This document shows positions 41,903 through 52,736 of a DNA stretch of 64,000 nucleotides, in pieces. Numbering within the stretch: position 1 is the first letter of the stretch; each line of letters starts with the position of its first letter. Both the position numbers and the translations under genes were made by a program. Source of the stretch: Chaetoderma sp. LZ-2023a (lineage: Eukaryota > Mollusca > Caudofoveata > Chaetodermatida > Chaetodermatidae); the NCBI GenBank assembly GCA_034401795.1, contig CM067373.1:43415142-43479141 (forward strand). The letters run 5' to 3'. Under the pieces are notes generated by a model. It searched no databases. It had not been told where the DNA came from and saw only the letters and a list, made by a program, of their open reading frames with translations.

Positions 41903-42095
41903 TTTCTCATAGAAAATATCAATTTGCCGATGAAGAAGACTATTTTTGAAAGTTTACCACTAGAATGACTGACTCTGGTATCGAGCCAGGCATTCCAGTT
42001 ATAATTTTAAAAAATTGTCTTCTCTTGGTTTGGAAATTAACATTTCTTAAGACCACTGCAGAAATGATCTTTGGGCGAGTTGATTGTTAAATGGT
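41903..42095. repeat. FB1 palindromic repeat, truncated by DIRS copy 1
   Basis: Starts within the family at TTTCTCATAGAAAATATCAATTTGCCGATGAAGAAGAC, with arms GTTTACCACTAGAATGACTGACTC and GAGCCAGGCATTCCAGTTATAATTTTAAAAAATTGTC. The outer CCCTTTAAC..TTTC part expected to its left is not in the DIRS left flank. Confidence 0.7.
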
Positions 42096-42665
42096 TATAT
42101 GAATGTTGTCAGTGCAATGCATGTATTTGCACACACAAGCATGGACACAATATGCTGTGTCATTGTTCCTTCAATACTGCACTGCTCGATAATCTTCATG
42201 CTACGTTGATTCATTGTGTGATGGTGGGTGGAAGGGTTCATACAAATTTGAAAAGTATTTGCATTTTGGCATCAGCCCTTGAAAGTGCGTGAATTTGAAG
42301 TATGCCTTGAAAAGTTCTTGAAAATGGCAGTAAGGCCCTTGAAAAGTACTTGAAAATGTGTTTTTTCTAATATAGCCAAAAGTTGCATACAATATAAGGC
42401 TGCTGATTATCACTCAGCACTGCAGGAGATGGTGTTTCAGAACATCTAATTTGCTAGTTTTCCTCCACCCCTAAAAATAACCCACAAGAATTCTTGAAAA
42501 TGAGAGGCCTAGTCCTTGAAAGTCCTTAAAGAGTGCTTGAATGAATTGGTCAAATTCTTCTATGAGCCATTGGGTGGGGTGGGGGTAGGGGAGGGGGAGA
42601 GTGTAGTCGTAATAGAGTTCAGCAATTGATCTCTGATTGTCATTCTTGTTTGTTCTAATATTTAG
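42096..42665. other. MUS81 intron 4, no gene recognised
   Basis: Degenerate repeats of GCCTTGAAAAG(T/A)ACTTGAAAATG occur at about 42240-42370 and 42490-42545. A GGGGTGGGGGTAGGGGAGGGGG run lies at 42573-42598, and a pyrimidine-rich acceptor leads into MUS81 exon 5. Confidence 0.4.
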
Positions 42666-42758
42666 CGACGACGGCATTCCACAGGAAGGAAGGAATATGT
42701 TCCAACTTACCGATCTGGTCCTTACGCTTTGCTATTAGCTCTGTATAGAAATATACAG
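42666..42758 (+). CDS. MUS81: MUS81 exon 5
   Basis: A 93-bp exon between AATATTTAG| and TACAG|GTAAGT, 31 codons in phase 0: RRRHSTGRKEYVPTYRSGPY then ALLLALYRNIQ. The last part matches the start of the MUS81 winged-helix domain (human YWPARHSGARVILLVLYREHL). It is separated from exon 4 by an 8.9-kb intron that is mostly DIRS copy 1. Confidence 0.92.
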
Positions 42759-42879
42759 GTAAGTCAGACATGTCAGAAAGTGTTGATGTTAGATAATAAT
42801 TGAAATTTTATTTTTATTGAAGTTATATTTAGCCCAGGTTGATTGCATTGTTGCATGACAAAAATAAAGCTAACCTTTT

Positions 42880-43900
42880 TATCCCCCCGGTCTGGAACCC
42901 CCGGTCTTCCAGACCGGGGTATATAGCAATCAGCATGTCCGTCCGTCCGCCTGTCTGCCCATCCGTCCGTCCATCTGTCCCCGTCTTGTCAACGCAACTC
43001 GTCCTAGAGGCCTCAATGCTTTAACTTAAAATTTTGTCCTCATTATCAGTATCATGTGCAGATGTGCATGTGCTTTTTTTGCGTCCAAAAATTGTTCATT
43101 GCATAGTTATCCCCCTTTAAATATCTTAAAGCCGATAAATAAACTGCATTGCCAATCATTTCTTGTCAACGCAACTCCTACAGTTTAGCTCCGATTCTTT
43201 TGAAACTTGGTAAGTGGTATCATTACCACGTGAAGGTATGCATGTGTTATCTGTATACCTGTATGTCCATCCGTCTGTCCAAAATGTATGTATATTCATC
43301 TGTCGGTCCATCCATCTCTGACAATCATTTCTCTCTGACAATCATTTCTTGTCAGCGCAATTCCTCCGAGAGGTCTCAATGGATTAACTTAAAATTGTGT
43401 CCACATCAGTATGTGCATGTGCTTTCGCGACAAAACATTAATTCATTACAGAGTTATCACCCTTTAAATATCTTGATACATAGACTGCATTGACAATCAT
43501 TTCTTGTCAACAACTCTTCCTACAGTTTGGTTACAATTCTTTTGAAACGTAAATCTAGTCATTACCATCTGAAGATGTGCATGTACGTTTATCACGGCCA
43601 GAAAATTTCATTACAGAGTTATCCCCCTTTAAATACCCTTAAGCCTATACATGAACTACACTACCAATCATTTCTTGTCAGCACAACTCCTACACTTTAG
43701 CTGTGATTATTTTGAAACTTGGTAAGGGTTCTCATTACCACTTGAAGATGTGCATGTACTATCCATATGCCTGTACATCCATGCGTCTGTATAGAATGTA
43801 TGTATGTCAGTCTGTCGATCCGTCCATCTCTGACAATCATTTGAAGATGTCAACACGACTCCTACAATTTATCTACGATTCCAGAAGTCTCTGTTTTATT
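42880..43900. repeat. Degenerate ~150-190-bp tandem repeats with GTCCGTCC start
   Basis: Begins with a CCCCGGTCTGG / CCAGACCGGGG hairpin at 42885-42920, then GTCCGTCCGCC...CATCCGTCCGTCC. The landmark TTCTTGTCAACGCAACTCCTAC recurs at about 42983, 43161, 43349, 43501, 43673 and 43845. Each is followed by AGTTTAGCT.CGATTCTTTTGAAACTTGGTAA or GTTATCCCCCTTTAAATATCTTAAA. It lies in MUS81 intron 5. Confidence 0.75.
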
Positions 43901-44431
43901 GGCATTTAGGGAGTCTACTCCGTCCAGAAACCTGGACTAGAGTAGAGAGTTGTAGTTCTTGCATTAGAAGGTCATTATCTCCCCTGAAATACTTAAAATT
44001 CATCCAAATTGTCTTGTTCGCGCAAGATCTTGAAGAATGTTGAACCTATGCTTTCAATTCCTTTGTCAGTGAATATATTACTTGAAGAAGCAGTGCTATG
44101 ATTCCATTTTTTTAAAGAAATTCATCCGTATATTCCTGAGTTTTCTCCCCTGACAAACTTAAAATTCACCAAAATTCTCTTGTCTGGGCATAATAGTTGA
44201 ACGGAATTGAACCGGCACTTACAAATCTATCTTTCTTTAAGGCGAGATGCAATGTCAGGATTTCATTTTTCATTGATTAGTTTTTCTAAAATGTTGTCCT
44301 TTACAATTAATGTTACATGTACAGATATGTACACTCTGGATGTATGTTTATCTGAAATGTTTGTATCCGGGGTGGGTGGGGGTGTGGTGGATATACCATC
44401 TTCTGATGGCTCTTGTTTTCTTTGTTTTCAG

Positions 44432-44512
44432 AATGCCCAGAGCAGTGGCTTTCTCAGTAAGACTCAACTTATTCACGAGGCACAGCCACTCGCCGATGCT
44501 TCATTTACGATT
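44432..44512 (+). CDS. MUS81: MUS81 exon 6
   Basis: An 81-bp exon between TTTGTTTTCAG| and ACGATT|GTAAGT, 27 codons in phase 0: NAQSSGFLSKTQLIHEAQPL then ADASFTI. It aligns with the winged-helix segment of human MUS81 (NGHHFLTKEELLQRCAQ). It is the last MUS81 exon found. The remaining winged-helix part, ERCC4-type nuclease (GDXnERKXXXD motif) and C-terminal helix-hairpin-helix must lie right of 64000, so intron 6 exceeds 19 kb. Confidence 0.9.
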
Positions 44513-44554
44513 GTAAGTGTTGTGTTACAGTTGTTGTATGAGCGTCACCATTTA

Positions 44555-44763
44555 ATGGTCAAATTTGGTCATGAAAATTTTAATATCTGCCTATTAAATA
44601 TCTATTTACAGGCCAAGAGAATACAATTTTTGAAAATTTATCACTGGAATGACTTTCCAGTGGTAAATTTTTAAAAATTGTATTCTGTTGGCCTGTAAAT
44701 GGACATTCCACAAAACCATCATAATAGAGGTCCATTTTGGCTGGCTTGACCATTAAAGGGTTA
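44555..44763. repeat. FB1 palindromic repeat, near full length
   Basis: TTTAATGGTCAAATTTGGTCATGAAAATTTTAATATCTGCC, arm GGCCAAGAGAATACAATTTTTGAAAATTTATCACTGGAATGAC, centre deleted, arm TTCCAGTGGTAAATTTTTAAAAATTGTATTCTGTTGGCCTGTAAATGGACATTCC, end GACCATTAAAGGGTTAA. Confidence 0.8.
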
Positions 44764-45686
44764 AGAATTATGCACTATGTATAGCCCTGCTTATAATTTG
44801 TTAGCATGAAGAAGGCTATGCCAAACTTGTGTGTGCGTGTGTGCGTGCGCTAGGAAAAGGATTTAATTAGCCTCAGGCGAATTTTGAATACCAGTATTGT
44901 AGTGGGTAGTATCATTATAATTTATTTCTTATCAGTATTTCATTGTATAGAGAAATCGGTATTTTCAGTCTTAGTTGAAGACATGATAACTTGAAATTTC
45001 ACATTCTTTGTTTGTTTCATAAAATAAGCTGTCATATCTGGTTTGTGGAGATTTTCACTGACTGGTAGCCATATAGTCAGAGTTGCCGTTATGCGTCCTT
45101 TTGTGCGTATATATGGATAAAAATGGCAGAGGGACGCATAAAAATTAACCCTCTGCGTCCCCGAGGACGCACGAGGGACGCAGTGAAAAAGTGTAACAGA
45201 AACTGGTAACTTTGCGTGTGCTTAATTATCGATTATATTATCGTGTGTGTATATTTATTTGTGCATGTTTTTACTTTTAAAAATATACCTAATGTATTGT
45301 GTGTTCAATGAAAACGAACTTACTGCGTTGTTTAAGACTATGATTTGTTGTAGGTTTTCTTGCACAACTCAAAGTTGTTAATGCCCATAAATCAGATTCA
45401 ACCACCACATTTAATTGTAAACACAATCCCCAAATCATCCTTAGTATACCATTTGATCTAACTTTTTTTTCATAAATAATGAGTTTACAAGCCCGATGTT
45501 AGTCGCCTTGTTTGGCCTACAAATTGCAAAAATACCCGCCATGTTTCTGTCTGTTGTGCTAAACGTCAGTGTGACGTGTCAGTATTTGATTGGATAACAG
45601 CGGAATCTCCCTCTAGAGGAACTCACGCTTGAGAAATCCAATACAACTGATCAAGCGTATACAAACGTGTCTCGGCGTCTTAACCC
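44764..45686. other. MUS81 intron 6, first part
   Basis: No exon recognised. A self-complementary patch at about 45080-45190 (GTTATGCGTCC..; GGGACGCATAAAAATTAACCCTCTGCGTCC; GAGGGACGCA) may be the tip of an unidentified element. Confidence 0.35.
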
Positions 45687-45970
45687 TTTTCACTTCAAGA
45701 GTATACTTACCTCCCTAATACTTTTGATATTGCTAAATATTGGCTTTCACTCAATAAACACTCAGATTTAAAACAGTTAGGTGCCCCTACTGGGCAGGGA
45801 GTCAGAGCGTAGTCTGGCGGATGCCAGCCCCACCACCGCGCATGCGCAGACTAGCACTTCCTCTTTGCTAGATTATTGGCAAAGAGAACACACATGTCTT
45901 TTTGAATAAGCTTTTCTTGCTCTTAAACTGTTAATTTGTGTATATTTTGGAGTGATAATATCTGATTTGG

Positions 45971-48847
45971 ATGGCAGGAGGGTACACTTCGCCACAGGAG
46001 GACTTAGGACCTTTAAATCAGGTGACTTCTAGTAAAATTAGCGAGTTTTCTTCCCGGTGTATTGTGTTTCCGGGACTCGCGTTTACCGTGATAAGCGCCT
46101 TGGTTAGTTGGTTTATGTCAACTCGGTGCTACCTAGGGCTAATTTCTCTTTCTGTTTATGTCCACAGGTCTGTATGACGCTAAGTGGTGACATCACAGCT
46201 GCAGAGAGTTAGTTTTCTCTCCACCATGGTTCCATTTCCTACTAACACTGTTAGGTTATCTAACCAAATGAAAAATTATGTCCAGTGAGTTGGAGGCCTA
46301 GTATAAAGGTCTTCTCACTTTGCCCTCTTGATCCAATTCCTTCCCCATGAGGTGGAGAGAGTTAAGAGGCGTGCAGATGGTGGAGTTCTCCGGTTCGTCA
46401 CGTTGGATGGTTTGTCTATACAAAGCGTCAGGTATCTAGTTATTGATAATGTGGTGATGTTAATTATTGTAAACAATCAAAGGGAGATAATTAACATTTT
46501 TGCCAGAAAAGAGTTATCTATATGTATCTGATGGTTGTGTAGTCGACTTATCCATTCAGCATACAATTCGTCCTTGCACTTGGATGTTTTGTTGGGATCG
46601 ATTTTTTCCTGTCACGGGATTAATGACGTCATAATCAGCCTGGCTATGTATTTATCAGCAATTCAAGCGCTATGCTGGTTTTTGATGTATATTGATCTTT
46701 ATGATCGTTTTTCCTTCTCTTTGAGTTGGATTGAGTTTCTAAGCTTAACTAGTTGCTCATACTCCTTGTCCTTTGCCCTGTTTCAGGGACCGGGTTGCGC
46801 GTCCTGTGGACGTTTTCTTCAGGAAAAGTTCTGGCCTCATCTGTGCTATCAATGTAGCCCTTGTGGTCCCTTGGTTAATTGTGACATATGTAAGCACTGG
46901 GGGGGCGAGTTAATGTCCGAATTCTTGTGCTGCTTACAGGCGACGGACAAGGTGGTAGAGGAGGAGAAGAAGAAGAAGCGGAAACGAGAGGTAAGTAGGA
47001 AGGGTAAGGGGAAGGTCTCGTCCGCAGTGGATATGGAGGCCTTCCGGACCGAGATGTTGGGAGAGATGAAGAGGACAATAAAGGATTTGGTTCCAGGGTT
47101 GCTTCGTGGCATGCTTCCTGGACCAAATCCTTTACTGTCCTCATCATCGGCTTCGGAGCAGGTAATCCCCGCCTCTGGATCGGTTTTCCTTAGACCGCTT
47201 CCGTTGTTCGACGATTCAGAGGTGGCCCCATTAGAGGGGGCGTTCCACGACCCTGGCAGCAGGCTTATTGCCGCGCCGATAGGGGACCGTGGACGGTTGT
47301 CGCTGGAACCCGCGGGCTGCTTATCAGTCCAGGGGTATCCGCACGCCGCGGTGGCCAGTACCTCCTATGGCACCGTTCCTGGTCAGCCCGGGTTAGCTCT
47401 CTTTGCTGACCCGGGGTCTAATCTTTCTGACCAGGGTGATGAGGATTACCTGCTAGGGTCGCCGTCTGACGACGTGGACATGGATGAAGACGTTTGTGCA
47501 CCCCTCGCGGGGAATACAGGCGGCTTATTCCACGGTTTTACTCACCCTGGAGTAGAGTCCGCGGCTCAGGTGGTGGCCCAGGGCGCTGCTGATGGCCAGC
47601 GGTACCGCATATCTCGGCTTGCCGAGGGTGTTGCTGGTGCTGGCCGGGCCCGTGGTGGGGCTATATATACCCCGCGCTCTGCCACGGTGCCTGCTCCTGG
47701 TCAAACCAGTGATATTCTCATGCCGGGGCTGTCAGGCCCGCGTGTTTTCCCTGGCTTGCCAGGTGTATCAGCGTACCCGCCGTCAAGCTCTACTGCTTGC
47801 GCTCAGGAGGAAGACGAAGGCCCCCGTCTTGTAGAGCGCTCGCAGTTAGCCACGGAAGAGGATTGGTATGACGCTTGCCAGTGGTTGGTAAGCGTTAGGC
47901 CTGATCTGCCCGTGGAGCAGTCGACTAGCCAGCGTGTTCACACGCCGTGGTTAGCTGGGAAACCGACTGCTAACGCTATGCCTTCTCTGCCGCTGGCGGA
48001 GCATGTCGTTGACATGTTCAAGGCGGCGGAGACGTCCATTAACTCGAGTGGACGTCTCGCGAAGGCCCCTCGCGAGGTGGCCAGGCGTTGTCGCATCGTG
48101 CCCCTGGATTACCAGCGGTACGGTGTGGTACCCAAGCCCAGCGTGGATGACCGCGCGGCTTTGGGTGAGGATGCGCGGCCAGGCTCCCGTTCTGACACGG
48201 GGGTCTTGTGCTCGAACGCGTTGCGTTCGGCGAATACCGCGTTGCGTGATGCGGAGGAGAGTGGGAGGGCTTCGATTGCCGCTCTGTCCCACGTCTCCCA
48301 GCTGTTACAGGGGGTAGTAACGGCATCCGCATCGCGCCAGCCAAGCCCGGTCACGGTCCAGCGAGCCATCCAGGATGGTATTAACCTGGCGCTGGACTGT
48401 ATGACTCGGGCGGTGACCAGGAGTGTCCGGGCAAGACGCACGTTTGCCCTGGACAATCTGTGCCCGTCTCAGGACCTGTACAATAGGCTACTCCGTACGC
48501 CTATGACGGGTCCTGGTCTTTTTGGAGGTGAGGGATGTCGCCACCTCCAGGAGACGGTCACCCTGGTGAATAACCAGAGGGCGCTGCGCGAGCAGTTTGA
48601 AGTGCTGCGTCGTGCTAACGTTCGCGCCGCGGCCCCTGCGTATCGTCCCCTGCAGGCTCGAGGTGGTGCTGGCCAAGTCAGAGGCCAGCCACCGTCGCAG
48701 CGTCGGCCTCGGCCGCGTGCGATTCGGCCAGCAGCGAGGGGGGCGCAGGTTCCTCAGGCGCCGTCAGCCAGGCAGCCGCCCGCGCACCGAGGTGTGCGCG
48801 GGGCGGGGCGGGGCGCGCGAGGATCTGGGCGTGGTTATCGGTACTGA
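45971..48847 (+). CDS. DIRS copy 2 Gag, probable two-exon gene
   Basis: Predicted join of 45971-46021 (17 codons, MAGGYTSPQEDLGPLNQ, donor CAG|GTGACT) and 46787-48847 (acceptor CTGTTTCAG|), 703 aa like copy 1. The zinc-binding-like module (CASCGRFLQEKF ... CYQCSPCG ... CDICKHWGG), KKKKRKRE basic stretch, MTGPGLFGGEG core and Arg/Gly-rich tail are all present. Relative to copy 1 there are scattered substitutions and compensating small indels (an extra Ser in PPSSSTA, loss of a residue near the basic stretch). It stops at TGA (48845-48847). The frame then remains open to the end of the recombinase. A TATAAAGG box lies at 46302-46309 in the predicted intron. Confidence 0.75.
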
Positions 48848-48884
48848 CAGGACGCTTACCGCGGTAAGAACCACTCCGGTGTGT

Positions 48885-50978
48885 ATGGCAACGGAGACAG
48901 TGCCGCTCTTGCATGCCTTGTGTCCACCGCGGTCCCTAGGTGGACCGGTGGGAGGCCGGCTAGCCGACCACATGCAAGAGTGGGAACGGTTGACTCAGGA
49001 CCGTTTAGTCTTGCGATGGCTTTCCGTCGGGTATCATCCAGAGTGGATGTCAGGCCCGCCGTCGCGACTGTCTCTAGTGCCAGTCTGGACTCCCATTCCG
49101 AGAGAGCCAGAGCAAGGGTTGTGTATCGAGGAGGAGATAAATTCCCTCGTACAAAAAGGAGCTATTCAGCCGGCACAAAGGTGTCCGGGCTTCTATTCAA
49201 CCCTGTTCTTAGTAACAAAACGCACCGGAGGGTGGAGACCGATTCTCAACCTCAAGCCATTGAACAAGTTCATCGAGACGCCCAGTTTCAAGATGGAAAC
49301 AGTGCGCTCGGTGTTGGCGGGGTTGGAGAGGGGGATGTGGACGGCGTCGATAGATTTGAAGGACGCTTATTTCCACATCCCCATCCACGGGAGTTTCTGT
49401 CGCTTCCTGAGATTTGCATTCCAGGTCAGACAGTGGGAATTCAGGGTGTTACCCTTCGGAATTTCCACGGCTCCTCGGGTTTTCACCCGTGTGGTTCTTG
49501 CGATCACAGCATACCTCCGCAGGAGAAGCATAGCAGTCCACACGTACATAGACGACTGGCTGTTGAAAGCGCACACCCGGGAAAGTTTGTCGGCCAATCT
49601 GGAGATTGTTTTGAAAACTCTCACAGACTTAGGCTGGATGATCAATTTCCCAAAATCAGAGCTGACTCCATCCCAGAAGTTTGTTTACCTGGGGATGTTC
49701 TTCGATCTAGAGACAGGATATGTGTATCCTACTCAGGAGAGAGTTCAGAAACTCATCTCGTTAATTCAGTCAGTGTGCGACAGTCGTCATGTCCTGGCAC
49801 GGGTTTACTTGAGAATGCTGGGGTTGATGGTTTCATTGGAACCAGTCATTCCTCAGGCCGCCTTACGCAGGCGGCCGATCCAGTTATTTCTCATGACACA
49901 ATGGACCCAGAGTACAGGTTCGCTGGACTCGAATGTGTCAGTGTTGGCGCCTCTCATTCACCACCTGCAATGGTGGTTGAATACAGAGAATCTCTTGCCG
50001 GAGGTTTTGCTAACCCCTCCCCACCCTCAGGTGACTGTGTATACAGATGCATCGATGGAGGGATGGGGAGCTTGCCTGGAAGAGTACACGATATCAGGGC
50101 TTTGGAATCTGGAACAGTCAAAGGAACATATAAATCTACTGGAGCTAAGAGCAGTAGTCCTGGCCCTGGAACATTTCTTACAGAAAGTTCAGGGCAAGAT
50201 TGTTCTTATTCGTTCAGACAACTCAACAGTTGTGACTTACATAAACCGCCAGGGCGGAACGAAGTCGCCCAGTCTCTGTATGATGACATGGAAGCTGCTT
50301 TGTTGGTGTCTGGATCACCAGATTACCTTGAAAGCAGTTCATATTCCGGGAAGGTTAAACCTGCTAGCAGACTCATTGAGCCGAAGGATGAGTGTTTTAC
50401 CCACGGAATGGCAACTAAATCAATGTGTGGCGGATCGTCTGTTCGACCATTGGGGGAAACCCAACATCGATTTGTTCGCAACGAAGAAGAATGCGAAGAT
50501 GACGACGTACGTCTCTCCGATTCCGGATCCAAGCGCTTTCGCAACAGATGCGTTAGCTATCAGCTGGGGGAGAATGTATGCATACGCATTCCCTCCAGCA
50601 ATCCTGATTCCAAAAATTCTTCAGAAAATCAGACAAGAGGAATGCCAAGTGCTTCTGATCGCCCCGGATTGGCCAAGCCGATCATGGTATACGGATCTGC
50701 TGGACCTTCTGGTCTGCAATCCGGTTCCTCTGCCTCTGATGGAAGATATTATCTTCCAGGGCAAGGCCCTTCACAACAATCCGTCAATGTTCAGATTGAC
50801 TGCGTGGATGTTGTCAAGGAATCTAGAATTAAGGAGGGCTTTTCTGAGCAAGCAGCCATGTTTATGGCCAAAGCCAGGAGGGGGTCAACCTCCAGAGCAT
50901 ATAATTATAAAATCAACAGATTTGCAGAATGGTGCTCAAAAAGATGTATTGATCCAATGGATTCATCTATTCAAGTAG
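48885..50978 (+). CDS. DIRS copy 2 reverse transcriptase / RNase H / methyltransferase-like protein
   Basis: 697 aa from ATG at 48885, 37 nt after the gag stop. Catalytic motifs are identical to copy 1: ASIDLKDAYF, YIDDWLL, RNase H YTDAS, LLELRA, RSDNST and LADSLSR, and the DLFATKKN...APDWPSRSW domain. Unlike copy 1, this frame is open well upstream into gag (at least from about 48597) because the TGA at the copy-1 position is CGA. Differences such as G for R in PIHGSFC and V for G in FAFQVRQW are outside the active site. Confidence 0.9.
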   Translation: MATETVPLLHALCPPRSLGGPVGGRLADHMQEWERLTQDRLVLRWLSVGYHPEWMSGPPSRLSLVPVWTPIPREPEQGLCIEEEINSLVQKGAIQPAQRCPGFYSTLFLVTKRTGGWRPILNLKPLNKFIETPSFKMETVRSVLAGLERGMWTASIDLKDAYFHIPIHGSFCRFLRFAFQVRQWEFRVLPFGISTAPRVFTRVVLAITAYLRRRSIAVHTYIDDWLLKAHTRESLSANLEIVLKTLTDLGWMINFPKSELTPSQKFVYLGMFFDLETGYVYPTQERVQKLISLIQSVCDSRHVLARVYLRMLGLMVSLEPVIPQAALRRRPIQLFLMTQWTQSTGSLDSNVSVLAPLIHHLQWWLNTENLLPEVLLTPPHPQVTVYTDASMEGWGACLEEYTISGLWNLEQSKEHINLLELRAVVLALEHFLQKVQGKIVLIRSDNSTVVTYINRQGGTKSPSLCMMTWKLLCWCLDHQITLKAVHIPGRLNLLADSLSRRMSVLPTEWQLNQCVADRLFDHWGKPNIDLFATKKNAKMTTYVSPIPDPSAFATDALAISWGRMYAYAFPPAILIPKILQKIRQEECQVLLIAPDWPSRSWYTDLLDLLVCNPVPLPLMEDIIFQGKALHNNPSMFRLTAWMLSRNLELRRAFLSKQPCLWPKPGGGQPPEHIIIKSTDLQNGAQKDVLIQWIHLFK

Positions 50979-51817
50979 TAGCTGATTTCCTCTGTCACCT
51001 CTATGATGCCTATAGCCTCAAGCCTAACTCTATTGCTGGTTATAAGTCAGCATTAATGTCTGTTATTCCTTGCTTGGCTAAGAGGGGAAGTGATGAAGTA
51101 AATACATTAAATGTATTAATTAAAGGCATGGGCAATCTAAGACCAAGGAATCCACCTGTGATTCCGTCTTGGAGTTTATCGCTAGTGCTTCAAGTACTAG
51201 GTGATAAGCCTTTTGAACCACTTAGTTCCATTTCTATGAAACTATTAACACTGAAGACTGTGTTTTTAATTGCTGCGGCCTCGGCTAGGCGTAGGAGTGA
51301 AATTCATGCCTTATCAGCCGAGGATGACCGTTTTGTGGTTTCAGGGGAAGGCCTTAAGCTGCTACCTAGGATTAATTTCTTGGCTAAAAATCAGTCGTTG
51401 AAATATCCAGGTCAACCTATTATTTTGCCTGCTTTAACTAGATATGATCCTAATTCTAAAGCATGGTGTCCCGTCCGGGCGCTGCGCCGGTACAAACAAC
51501 GTACATCGGAGTGGCGCACCGACCAGTCAGCGTTATGGTTGTCATATATTGAACCCCATGGCAGGGCTTCTAAGGACACCATTTCCAGGTGGATTGTGGA
51601 ATGCATTCAGTTTTGCCATAAATCCGCCACCGGGAAGCAGGTTGACGTGGCCAAGGCTCACAGTGTCCGCGGCGTAGTGACATCCACGGCCCTATTTAAT
51701 GGGGTCCCTGTGGATGATATTATGTCGGTGGCTCAGTGGCACTGTGAGTCAAGTTTTACAGACCATTATCTCCGTGACACCTCTAATCCTCTCGCCTTGT
51801 CGGTTTTGAAAAAATAA
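50858..51817 (+). CDS. DIRS copy 2 tyrosine recombinase
   Basis: 319 aa from ATG at 50858, overlapping the RT ORF end. It is almost identical to copy 1. The visible change is KQRTSEWRT for KQRTAAWRT, and copy 3 agrees with copy 2. Catalytic Arg (ASARRRSE), H-x-x-R (KAHSVRG), W/H (AQWH) and Tyr (HYLRD) are retained. The upstream frame is open back to the gag TGA. Confidence 0.9.
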   Translation: MFMAKARRGSTSRAYNYKINRFAEWCSKRCIDPMDSSIQVVADFLCHLYDAYSLKPNSIAGYKSALMSVIPCLAKRGSDEVNTLNVLIKGMGNLRPRNPPVIPSWSLSLVLQVLGDKPFEPLSSISMKLLTLKTVFLIAAASARRRSEIHALSAEDDRFVVSGEGLKLLPRINFLAKNQSLKYPGQPIILPALTRYDPNSKAWCPVRALRRYKQRTSEWRTDQSALWLSYIEPHGRASKDTISRWIVECIQFCHKSATGKQVDVAKAHSVRGVVTSTALFNGVPVDDIMSVAQWHCESSFTDHYLRDTSNPLALSVLKK

Positions 51818-52351
51818 CTCGGTTTATATTTTTTGAGGAGGTTTTTCCTCATTATTTATATATTTCACAATTAATTTATGGAAACACCCACTTTTTTGGG
51901 CCTGCATCAGTCTTTACCAATGGGAAGATGATGTCAGCAGCCGTTTTCAACAAGGTCAGTCTTGTTCATGTGTTGTCCGTTGTTGATTGTATTGTCATGA
52001 TTACCCGTTATTAATATGGTGATGGTTTGTGTATTTGTGTGGTTCATTGTTGAGAGTTACGAAAATGGAGTTTTTTCGTCTCTGTCCTGTAGTACATGGC
52101 ACTTGTACGTAGAGAGCGTATAGGACATTGAGGTCAGTCGACTCTTCCTCCCAGGAAGGAGGGGGGGGGGAGCGCATATGACATTCGGTCATCTCTCATA
52201 CATCGGTGGTGTTATCCGATGGTTAGTCAAATCCTGACTGTTTTTTCTTACAGTTTCAGAAGTTTAAGTGCCTTAAACGCAGAAAAGCGTATAGGGATGA
52301 GCTGGTCTTTTGACCTCGCCTCCCTCCCGCCAGATTCACTTTCGAATTCTG

Positions 52352-52450
52352 GCAATATCAAAAGTATTAGGGAGGTAAGTATACTCTTGAAGTGAAATAA
52401 ACGAAATCTAGGATTTCTTTTTTCACGAGAGAGTTGATACTTACCTCCCT
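52352..52450. repeat. DIRS copy 2 internal complementary region
   Basis: The same fused complement of both tips as in copy 1: ...ACTCTTGAAGTGAAA joined to TAAACGAAATCTAGG.... Confidence 0.92.
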
Positions 52451-52736
52451 AGATACGGACCCGGCCTCTCCACCCCACAGAGGCTCGGTCTTCAGGCTCT
52501 TAATAGTTGCATGTGTGTCAGCCAATAATCTAGTCAGAGGAAGTGCTAGTCTGCGCATGCGCGGTGGTGGGGCTGGCATCCGCCAGACTACGCTCTGACT
52601 CCCTGCCCAGTAGGTGCACCTAACTGTTTTAAATCTGAGTGTTTATTGAGTGAAAGCCAATATTTAGCAATATCAAAAGTATTAGGGAGGTAAGTATCAA
52701 CTCTCTCGTGAAAAAAGAAATCCTAGATTTCGTTTA

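Larger units (their letters stand above)
45687..52736 (+). mobile_element. DIRS-type tyrosine-recombinase retrotransposon, copy 2 (complete)
   Basis: About 7050 bp. It has the same architecture and nearly the same sequence as copy 1: left tip TTTTCACTTCAAGAG, inverted terminal repeats, three intact ORFs, internal complementary region at 52352-52450, right tip ending GATTTCGTTT. The flanks (TCTTAACCC on the left, ATTCACAGCTC on the right) show no duplication. It lies sense in MUS81 intron 6. Confidence 0.95.
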
